NCBI RefSeq assembly: GCF_010731615.1
Contig: NZ_AP022618.1
Location: 4,340,001-4,404,000, forward strand
Reading direction: 5' to 3'
Length of the DNA stretch: 64,000 nucleotides
Source of the DNA: Mycolicibacterium insubricum
GTDB lineage: Bacteria > Actinomycetota > Actinomycetes > Mycobacteriales > Mycobacteriaceae
The notes below the pieces were generated by a model. That model was not told the origin of the DNA, ran no database searches, and saw only the letters and a list, made by a program, of their open reading frames with translations. Positions 8,285 through 14,876 of this stretch are shown one piece after another. Every line of letters starts with the position of its first letter. The first letter of the stretch is position 1. The position numbers were made by a program, and so were the translations under genes.

Positions 8285-8770
8285 ATGTGGGGAAAATTCG
8301 CCGCGGCCATCGCCGCCCTGTCGATCGTCGCTGCCGCGCCGGCCGGCGCCGAACCCGCCGACGACACGTTCATCGGTGCACTCGACGCGCAGGTCATCCC
8401 GTACACCAGCCGTGATGCGGCGATCGCTGCGGGCAAGTCCGTCTGCGACGGCTTCGGCCAGGGCGACAGCTTCGACGCGGTCACCGTGGGTGTGCGAGAG
8501 GCTGGGTCGCAGCTGACGTCGCTGGACCAGGCAGTCGCGTTCGTGAAGGCTGCGGCGGAGGCGTATTGCCCGCAGGATGCGAATCCGAATGCTGCGCAGG
8601 CGGTTACGCCGGAATCGTGGGGTATGGATGACGGTATCGGTGTTGGTCCGCGGGCGGCCGGTACGGCGTGTCTGGCGGCGGAGTCTCACCAGTGGGCGGA
8701 TTCGACGGATGGTAGTGGTAAGGCGTTGTGGTGTCCGCCGCCGGCGTTCGTCTGGGTGCACGTGAGCTGA
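8285..8770 (+). CDS. DUF732 secreted protein with an extra C-terminal Cys/Trp module
   Basis: 161 residues from ATG 8285; an in-frame start 48 bases upstream lies ahead of the signal peptide. Residues 1-23 are a signal peptide ending in PAGAEP. Residues 25-100 are a DUF732 domain (DTFIGAL, ..GKSVCDGF.., ending in AEAYCP), a mycobacterial family of small exported proteins of unknown role. Residues about 120-161 are extra: a second Cys pair within GTACLAAE and LWCPPP, and Trp residues. From about 8610 codon choice shifts (GGT, TTG, TGT, AGT) compared with the preceding part and the neighbours. TACGCT 8 bases before the ATG may be its -10. Confidence 0.7.
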   Translation: MWGKFAAAIAALSIVAAAPAGAEPADDTFIGALDAQVIPYTSRDAAIAAGKSVCDGFGQGDSFDAVTVGVREAGSQLTSLDQAVAFVKAAAEAYCPQDANPNAAQAVTPESWGMDDGIGVGPRAAGTACLAAESHQWADSTDGSGKALWCPPPAFVWVHVS

Positions 8771-8871
8771 ACACCGAAAGCCGCTTCGGCCTCCAGGTGC
8801 ACACCGGAACATGGCCGGCAAAAGGACTCCTCGCCACGGTCATGGCGCAAGAGGGCAGCCGCGAGGGGCGG

Positions 8872-9573
8872 TCAGGCCGCGACGGCGCTGATCTCCCGGC
8901 ATTTGCGGCAGCGCATCCGGCGGGCATCGATCGGAACGGCGTTCTTGGTCTTGCACTTCGGGCAGGCGATCGTGCGCAGCTCGCGTTTGGCCTCGGCGGC
9001 CGGCTTGGCGGCCGGCTTCGGCGAGGCAGCGGGCTTGTCCTCAACGGCGTTCGGCTCGGACTCGACGGCGGCCTTCGGCTCGGGCTCGACGGCGGCCTCC
9101 GGCTCCGCGGCCTCGGGCTGGACGACGACGGGCTCCGGCTCGACAGCCGCAACCTCGACAGCCGCAACCTCAACCTCGGCGACCGGCTCCGCAGCGGCCT
9201 CGGCAACCTCGACGGCCTCAACAACCTCGACGACGGGCTCCTCCACCGCCGCGGCCGACTGGACACCGTCGGCCGGCGCGTCCGATCCGGCCGTCTCGGG
9301 CTCCGCGGACTCGGCTGCCTCAGCCGCCGCCCGGGCGGCCTTGCGCTTGGCCACGCCGGCCAGCGTCGCGCGCGCCGAAATCAGTCGAGCGCGCTCGACC
9401 GCGCCGTGCGGGGCCAGGATCGCCAGCCCGACGCCCAGCGGGCCGAGGAAGAAGAACGTGATGGCGGCAAATGCCCATGGATTGCGTTCCCGGTCGTTGG
9501 CGATCAGGCCGGCTACCGCGGCACTGATACCCCAGAGGACGAACACCGAGGCCCCCGTGACCACATACTCCAT
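8872..9573 (-). CDS. Membrane protein with acidic Ala/Glu/Pro/Val-rich linker and C-terminal zinc ribbon
   Basis: 233 residues. Two hydrophobic segments lie at about residues 6-24 and 35-54, so the N-terminus is a small membrane hairpin. Residues 80-195 are a low-complexity stretch of Glu, Ala, Val and Pro repeats. The C-terminus carries two CxxC knuckles (CPKC and CRKC, 16 residues apart), a compact zinc ribbon facing the cytoplasm if the hairpin is in-out-in. No family is recognised beyond the zinc ribbon. The gene precedes a kinase on the same strand, but they look independent. Reading the other strand gives a Ser/Thr-rich frame without the ordered features seen here. Confidence 0.6.
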   Translation of the reverse strand: MEYVVTGASVFVLWGISAAVAGLIANDRERNPWAFAAITFFFLGPLGVGLAILAPHGAVERARLISARATLAGVAKRKAARAAAEAAESAEPETAGSDAPADGVQSAAAVEEPVVEVVEAVEVAEAAAEPVAEVEVAAVEVAAVEPEPVVVQPEAAEPEAAVEPEPKAAVESEPNAVEDKPAASPKPAAKPAAEAKRELRTIACPKCKTKNAVPIDARRMRCRKCREISAVAA

Positions 9574-9638
9574 AAACCGATCTCCATATCGCGGACAGCA
9601 ACGTGCCCCGGGGCGGAGCGCGCTGGTTACAGCAAAAA

Positions 9639-10769
9639 CTACCCGAACGAGCCGGGCCGCCCGGGGTGGATGGGCCGCGTCGTCGTCACCGTGGTGACCG
9701 CGGGGCCACCCGTGGGTGCGGTCGAGGCGCCCAGGATGAACGCCACCGCGCCGACGACCAGCGCCACCACGACCGCGACCAGCAGCACCAGGTGCCAGAT
9801 CGGCCGACGCATCAGCACCGGCTGCGGCACCATGATCACCGGCGGCGACGGCGCCATCACGGGCGCATGAGCCTGGGCCGGAACAGGCTGAGGAACGGGC
9901 GCAGGGGCGGCAACCGGAGCGGCGGGCTGCAGCATCGGCAGCGGCCCGGTCACCGGATCACCACCGACGTCGATCAGTTCGGCCATCATCGCCTCGGCGC
10001 TGGGGAATCGCGCGGCCTCCTCCGGGGTCATCGCCCGGTCGACGATGGCCGCGAGCTGTGGATCGATGTCGGGGCGCAGCACGGCCACCGGCGGCGGCGG
10101 GTTCTCGGTGATGGCCCGCGCCAGGGCCACCAGGTTTTCCTGCGGGAAGGCCCGCCGGCCGGTCAGCGCCTCGTAGCCGACCACGCCGACGGCGTACAGG
10201 TCGTCGGAGACCGTCGCCGGGCGCCCGGTGAGCCGCTCCGGGCTCATATAGGCCATCGTGCCCATGATCTGCCCGGTCTGGGTGTGGAAGGTCTCGGGCC
10301 CCTTGGCCAGCCCGAAGTCGGCGACCTTGGCCGATCCTGTCGCGGTGAACAGGATGTTGGCCGGTTTGATGTCGCGGTGCAAGATGCCGGCGGCATGGGC
10401 GGCCGACAGCGCCGCCAGCACCTCGACCAGCATCCGCCGGACATACGGCGGAGGCACCGGCCCCATGGCGATCACCTCGGCGAGGCTGCGCCCGGGCAGC
10501 CGCTCCATCACCAGGTACGGCGCACCGCGGTGCTGGCCGCTGTCGTAGACGTTGACGATGTTGGGGTGGTGCAGCGCCGATGCCGCCTGCGCCTCCAGCC
10601 AGAACCGGTGCAGGTACTCGGGATTGGTGTCATAGCCGGCATAGAGCAGCTTGATGGCGACGGAATACCCGGTCCGGGTGTCGATGGCCTCGCGCACCTC
10701 GGCCATACCGCCACGGCCCAGGACGCCACGAACCTCGTAGCGGCCGCCGAGCAGTTCGGGGGCCATCAT
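9639..10769 (-). CDS. Membrane-anchored serine/threonine protein kinase (STPK)
   Basis: 376 residues. The kinase domain (about 8-270) has the Gly-rich loop GRGGMAEV, the VAIKLL lysine, catalytic loop HRDIKPANIL, DFGLA magnesium loop and MSPERL in place of APE. A Pro/Ala-rich juxtamembrane linker follows, then one membrane span (about 328-350) and a short Thr/Pro-rich outer tail of some 25 residues, too small for a sensor domain. ATG 10769 is preceded by AAGG 8 bases upstream; the longer frame runs antisense-like through the neighbouring oxygenase gene and is not credible. Regulatory target and Mtb orthologue are not identifiable from sequence. Confidence 0.9.
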   Translation of the reverse strand: MMAPELLGGRYEVRGVLGRGGMAEVREAIDTRTGYSVAIKLLYAGYDTNPEYLHRFWLEAQAASALHHPNIVNVYDSGQHRGAPYLVMERLPGRSLAEVIAMGPVPPPYVRRMLVEVLAALSAAHAAGILHRDIKPANILFTATGSAKVADFGLAKGPETFHTQTGQIMGTMAYMSPERLTGRPATVSDDLYAVGVVGYEALTGRRAFPQENLVALARAITENPPPPVAVLRPDIDPQLAAIVDRAMTPEEAARFPSAEAMMAELIDVGGDPVTGPLPMLQPAAPVAAPAPVPQPVPAQAHAPVMAPSPPVIMVPQPVLMRRPIWHLVLLVAVVVALVVGAVAFILGASTAPTGGPAVTTVTTTRPIHPGRPGSFG

Positions 10770-10813
10770 GTGCACCACCTTATTCTGCCCGCGCCCCCGC
10801 GCGGCCGCAGACA

Positions 10814-11755
10814 CTATCGGTACGGGCAGTAGTGCATCGGGTTGTCCCGCTCGGACAGCGGGGGCAGATTGCGGACCGGGGTCTCCGGCGGCGGGCTGTC
10901 GGCCGGGATCCGCCCGGCGGCACGGTCGAGCGCCGCCCGGGCGCGCGGGTGTTTGCGGTACCGCGGCGGCACCAAGGAAAACGAGATGCGCACGACGTCG
11001 CAGAACCGGCGGTGCCACCATTCGTCGCGCCGTGACCAGCTGAACCCCAGCAAATCCCGGACCGGCTGGTCGTAGAGCCCGACGGTGAACCAGAGCAGCA
11101 GCGGCGCCACCAGCCGTCGTTGCACCGGGGCGAACACCGCGTCCGGCACGAACGCGGCGAACGGCGGCTTCGGGTAGTCGGCCAGCGCCAGCACCTGACG
11201 GGTCGCCGGGTTGTCCTCCAGCACCTCCCGGCACATCCGCTCCCAGTACGCCTGGAACTCCTCCCAGCTGGCCGGCACCGGCCGCATGCTCATCCCGTAC
11301 ATGGCGTACCACCCGACGTGCTCGTCGAACAGCCGGCGCTTCTCGTCCTCGGTGAGCCCGCCGCTGAGATTGTCGGCGTCGATGAGAGTGCCGACGAAGA
11401 ATGTGGAGTGCGCCCAGTAGAAGACCTCCGGGTTGAGCGCGTGGTAGCGCCGGCCCTGGTCATCCACACCTTTGATGTCGACGTGATAGTCGCGCACCTC
11501 GGCCCCGGTGCCCGGGGCGCGTTCGCCGTCGAAGACCACCCCGGCGATCGGGTACAGCGAACGCAGCACCCGCTGCCACGGCTCCTCGGCGAACGACGAG
11601 TAGTCCGTCACCGCCGCCCCGAGCTGCGGGTGCATGTTCTGCATGGTTCCGGCAAACGGGCCCTGCAGCATGCCGCGCCAGTCCCCGAAGTACTTCCACG
11701 TCAATGACCCCGGACCCAGGGGTGTCACTGCCGTGGTGGGCCTATGTTGAGTCAC
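10814..11755 (-). CDS. Oxygenase MpaB family protein (DUF2236)
   Basis: 313 residues starting at GTG 11755. The sequence has the pattern of the MpaB/rubber-oxygenase family (DUF2236): a long N-terminal segment with HPQLGAAVTDYSSF, then a RSLYPIAGVVF region, VFYWAHSTFF with the conserved His expected to bind heme, and a C-terminal part rich in Arg and Trp. By position it corresponds to M. tuberculosis Rv0826. Family members are thought to be heme-dependent oxygenases; substrate unknown. It is divergent from a TetR gene across an 85-base gap containing an inverted repeat, so that regulator probably controls it. Confidence 0.8.
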   Translation of the reverse strand: MTQHRPTTAVTPLGPGSLTWKYFGDWRGMLQGPFAGTMQNMHPQLGAAVTDYSSFAEEPWQRVLRSLYPIAGVVFDGERAPGTGAEVRDYHVDIKGVDDQGRRYHALNPEVFYWAHSTFFVGTLIDADNLSGGLTEDEKRRLFDEHVGWYAMYGMSMRPVPASWEEFQAYWERMCREVLEDNPATRQVLALADYPKPPFAAFVPDAVFAPVQRRLVAPLLLWFTVGLYDQPVRDLLGFSWSRRDEWWHRRFCDVVRISFSLVPPRYRKHPRARAALDRAAGRIPADSPPPETPVRNLPPLSERDNPMHYCPYR

Positions 11756-11784
11756 CGGCGATCACGTCCGATCGTTGAAGAAAC

Positions 11785-11819
11785 GACAACACTGGACAAA
11801 AATGACTACATACGTTGTC
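11785..11819. promoter_or_regulatory. Candidate TetR operator: spaced inverted repeat GACAAC ... GTTGTC
   Basis: GACAAC at 11785-11790 and its complement GTTGTC at 11814-11819 flank the middle of the short divergent region between the MpaB-like gene and the TetR gene. The 23-base spacer is long for a single TetR dimer. Position rather than symmetry is the main argument. Confidence 0.3.
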
Positions 11820-11840
11820 ATCGATGAGTTTAGGAGCCCC

Positions 11841-12422
11841 GTGAATTCCGGTCAACGCCGCGGTCGATGGTCCGGCGTCCCCCTCTCCGACCGTCCCTCG
11901 CGCCGCCGCGACGCGCTGCTGGCCGCGGGCATCGCCGCGCTCGGCGCCCCCGACGGCCCGGCGCTGACGGTACGGGCGATCTGCCGCGAAGCTCGCCTGA
12001 CCGAACGTTATTTCTACGAAAGCTTCACCGACCGTGAGCAATTCGCCCGCGCGGTGTACGACGAGGTCGGCAACTCGGCGATGGCCGCCCTGGCCTCGGC
12101 GAGCGGCCCGCGCCAGGCCGTCGAACGCTTCGTCGCCCTGATGGTCGACGACCCCGCCCGCGGCCGGGTGCTGCTGCTGGCGCCGGCGGCCGAACCCGCG
12201 CTGATGCGCAGCGGCCCGGACTGGATGACCGACTTCATCACCCTGCTGCAGCAACGACTGCCCGGCACCGTCGACCCGATCGCCGCCCAGCTGACCGCCA
12301 TCAGCATGATCGGCGGCCTCACCGCCCTGTTCACCGCCTATCTCGACGGCCGACTGCAACTCGACCGGGAACGCTTCATCGACTATTGCGTGGCCCTGCT
12401 CACGACACGGATAGTCGACTAA
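11841..12422 (+). CDS. TetR-family transcriptional regulator
   Basis: 193 residues from GTG 11841, chosen because AGGAG sits 4 bases upstream; earlier in-frame starts (11775, 11802) lie inside the putative operator region. The N-terminal helix-turn-helix is clear: RRDALLAAGIAALG, LTVRAICREARLTERYFYESF, typical of TetR. The ligand-binding half is all-alpha with no recognisable ligand signature. Positional counterpart of M. tuberculosis Rv0825c. Likely represses itself and the divergent oxygenase gene. Confidence 0.88.
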   Translation: MNSGQRRGRWSGVPLSDRPSRRRDALLAAGIAALGAPDGPALTVRAICREARLTERYFYESFTDREQFARAVYDEVGNSAMAALASASGPRQAVERFVALMVDDPARGRVLLLAPAAEPALMRSGPDWMTDFITLLQQRLPGTVDPIAAQLTAISMIGGLTALFTAYLDGRLQLDRERFIDYCVALLTTRIVD

Positions 12423-12489
12423 GGGGCAAATAAGGCGCAAATAAGGACAAACGTCACAATTGCGCCACACCGCCCCCCGGAAAACTTGA

Positions 12490-12538
12490 TGCAACCGATG
12501 GACACAGATATATTGACTGCAACCATCAGGTACAGATA
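12490..12538 (+). promoter_or_regulatory. Two 21-bp imperfect direct repeats in the desA1 promoter
   Basis: 12490-12510 and 12518-12538 both begin TGCAACC and end ACAGATA; 15 of 21 positions are identical and the repeats are 28 bases apart. They end 12 bases before the desA1 start codon, so a protein bound there would overlap transcription or translation initiation. desA1 is known to be regulated by acyl-CoA-responsive TetR proteins in mycobacteria, but I cannot match this motif to a named operator. Confidence 0.45.
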
Positions 12539-12550
12539 ACTGGAGGGCCC

Positions 12551-13549
12551 GTGCCTAAAGACCTGACCGACCTGCAACTGCTGACCGAGCTTCAGCCGGT
12601 CGTGGAAGAGAACATCAACCGCCACATGAAGATGGCGCGCGAGTGGAACCCGCACGACTACATCCCGTGGTCGGACGGCAAGAACTACTACGCCCTCGGC
12701 GGCCAGGACTGGGATCCGGAGTCCTCCAAGCTCTCCGAGGTCGCGCAAACCGCGATGGTGCAGAACCTGCTGACCGAGGACAACCTGCCGTCCTATCACC
12801 GCGAGATCGCGATGAACTTCTCCATGGACGGCCCGTGGGGCTTCTGGGTCAACCGCTGGACCGCCGAGGAGAACCGGCACGGCATCGCCCTGCGCGACTA
12901 CCTGGTCGTGACCCGCGCCGTCGACCCCGTCGAGCTGGAGATCACCCGGATGGAGCAGGTCACCCGCGGCTTCTCCCCGGGCCAGAACCACCAGGGTGAC
13001 CTGTTCGCCGAGAGCCTGTTCGACGCCGTCATGTACGTCTCGTTCCAGGAGCTCGCCACCCGCGTGTCGCACCGCAACACCGGCAAGGCGTGCAACGACC
13101 CGGTCGCCGACGCGCTGCTGGGCAAGATCTCCAACGACGAGAACCTGCACATGATCTTCTACCGGGACACCAGCGCCGCCGGCCTGGACATCTGCCCCAA
13201 CCAGGCGATGCACTCGCTGCACCGGGTGCTGCGTAACTTCCGGATGCCCGGGTTCACCGTGCCGGAGTTCCGCCGCAAGGCCGTCATCATCGCCGTCGGC
13301 GGTGTCTACGACCCGCGCATCCACCTCAACGACGTGGTGATGCCGGTGCTCAAGAAGTGGCGGATCTTCGAGCGCGAGGACTTCACCGGCGAGGCCGCGC
13401 GGATGCGCGACGACCTGGGTCTGCTCATGGAGGAGCTCGAAGAGACCTGCGTGAAGTTCGAGGTTGCCAAGGAACGACGGCTGGAGCGTGAGCGCAAGGT
13501 CGCCGAGAAGAAGGCGATGAAGAACCTGCTGGTGTCGTCATCGGCGTAA
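12551..13549 (+). CDS. desA1: Acyl-ACP desaturase DesA1
   Basis: 332 residues from GTG 12551 with GGAGG about 5 bases upstream. A ferritin-like di-iron desaturase: the ligand motifs EENRH (residues 106-110) and DENLH (196-200) are present, with the FWVNRW segment just before the first. DesA1 introduces a double bond in the meromycolic acid chain on the acyl carrier and is essential in mycobacteria studied. Position matches Rv0824c. The C-terminal 50 residues form a charged helix (LERERKVAEKKAMK). Its TAA stop overlaps the place where the next gene, dus, should start. Confidence 0.95.
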   Translation: MPKDLTDLQLLTELQPVVEENINRHMKMAREWNPHDYIPWSDGKNYYALGGQDWDPESSKLSEVAQTAMVQNLLTEDNLPSYHREIAMNFSMDGPWGFWVNRWTAEENRHGIALRDYLVVTRAVDPVELEITRMEQVTRGFSPGQNHQGDLFAESLFDAVMYVSFQELATRVSHRNTGKACNDPVADALLGKISNDENLHMIFYRDTSAAGLDICPNQAMHSLHRVLRNFRMPGFTVPEFRRKAVIIAVGGVYDPRIHLNDVVMPVLKKWRIFEREDFTGEAARMRDDLGLLMEELEETCVKFEVAKERRLERERKVAEKKAMKNLLVSSSA

Positions 13550-13620
13550 CCGAAGCGCCGGCGACGGCGAACCCCTCGGCTTCATCGGCCCGATCCGCCC
13601 TGCGGATCGGGCCGATCGAG

Positions 13621-14733
13621 TTGGCCAGCCCGGTGGTGCTGGCCCCGATGGCCGGCGTGACCAACGTCGCCTTCCGCACCTTGTGCCGGGAGCTGGAGAT
13701 CGAACGGGCCGGCACGGTCAGTGGCCTCTACGTCTGCGAAATGGTGACCGCGCGGGCGCTGGTCGAACGCCACCCGGTGACCCTGCACATGACGACGTTC
13801 GGCCCGGACGAGTCCCCGCGGTCGCTGCAGCTCTACACCGTCGACCCGGACACCACCTACGACGCGGCCCGGATGATCGCCACCGAGGGCCTGGCCGACC
13901 ACATCGACCTGAACTTCGGCTGCCCGGTGCCCAAGGTCACCCGCCGCGGCGGCGGCGCCGCGCTGCCCTACAAGCGCCGACTGTTCGGCCGGATCGTCGC
14001 GGCCGCCGTGCGGGCCTGCGCCGGCACCGACATCCCGGTCACCGTGAAGTTCCGGATCGGGATCGACGACGACCACCACACCCACTTCGACGCCGGCCGG
14101 ATCGCCGAGGCCGAGGGTGCCGCCGCGGTCGCCCTGCACGCCCGCACCGCCGCCCAGCGCTACTCCGGCACCGCCGACTGGTCGGCCATCGCCGCCCTCA
14201 AAGAGCAGGTGACGACCATCCCGGTGCTCGGCAACGGCGACATCTTCGATGCCGACGACGCCCTGGCCATGATGGCTGAGACCGGGTGCGACGGGGTGGT
14301 GATCGGGCGCGGCTGCCTGGGCCGGCCGTGGCTGTTCGCCGAGCTGTCGGCGGCCTTCAACGGCGTACCGGCCGCGACCCCGCCCACCCTCGGCGAGGTC
14401 GCGACCATCATCGGCCGCCACGGTGAACTGCTGGCCGAACACTTCGGCGAGGACAAGGGCATGCGGGACATCCGCAAACACGTCGCCTGGTATCTGCACG
14501 GCTTCCCGGCCGGCGCGGACCTGCGCCGCGCACTGGCCCTGGTCAAGACCCGCGGCGAACTCGAAACCCTGCTCGGCGAGCTCGACGGCGACGTACCGTT
14601 CCCGCCGCACGCCGCCGGTCCGCGGGGCCGCCAGGGTTCCCCGTCGGCGGTGTCGCTGCCCGACGGTTGGCTGGCCGATCCCGACGATCTGACCGTCCCG
14701 ACGGCCGCCGACGTGATGAATTCCGGCGGCTGA
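13621..14733 (+). CDS. dus: tRNA-dihydrouridine synthase (DusB-like)
   Basis: An FMN-dependent TIM-barrel enzyme reducing uridines in tRNA D-loops. Diagnostic parts: SPVVLAPMAGVTNVAFR, the catalytic-Cys segment HIDLNFGCPVPKVTRRGGGAAL, VTVKFRIG, HARTAAQRYSG and GNGDIF. The C-terminal helical domain follows. The start is a problem: coding homology (LRIGPIELASPVV) clearly extends upstream of TTG 13621, yet no ATG, GTG or TTG exists in frame before it back to an in-frame stop at 13489. GTA at 13546 occupies the expected GTG position, overlapping the desA1 stop. If translation begins there, the protein has about 395 residues. Orthologue of Rv0823c. Confidence 0.88.
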   Translation: MASPVVLAPMAGVTNVAFRTLCRELEIERAGTVSGLYVCEMVTARALVERHPVTLHMTTFGPDESPRSLQLYTVDPDTTYDAARMIATEGLADHIDLNFGCPVPKVTRRGGGAALPYKRRLFGRIVAAAVRACAGTDIPVTVKFRIGIDDDHHTHFDAGRIAEAEGAAAVALHARTAAQRYSGTADWSAIAALKEQVTTIPVLGNGDIFDADDALAMMAETGCDGVVIGRGCLGRPWLFAELSAAFNGVPAATPPTLGEVATIIGRHGELLAEHFGEDKGMRDIRKHVAWYLHGFPAGADLRRALALVKTRGELETLLGELDGDVPFPPHAAGPRGRQGSPSAVSLPDGWLADPDDLTVPTAADVMNSGG

Positions 14734-14876
14734 GCAGCGCTACCGCTAGCAAACTGCAACATTTCCGGAATCGGAGCTACGGGCCGTTTTCGATACCATA
14801 GGAACTCGTTCCATTTCGCCCAAACGGCGCGATGGGCACCCGAACGTGCCAACTATCCGCCCCGGGAGGATCCGCG

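Noticed and set aside
8903..9697. Ser/Thr/Ala-rich plus-strand frame of 264 codons
   Set aside because: It is the mirror of the low-complexity region of the minus-strand membrane protein, which alone has membrane spans and zinc knuckles.
10770..11312. N-terminal extension of the kinase frame by 181 codons
   Set aside because: It overlaps the oxygenase gene in another frame, is Arg/Ala/Pro-rich, and the kinase domain begins at ATG 10769 with its own ribosome binding site.
14801..14812. GGAAC-TC-GTTCC inverted repeat near the LCP gene promoter
   Set aside because: Arms of five bases are expected by chance at this GC content, and nothing else supports a regulator site.
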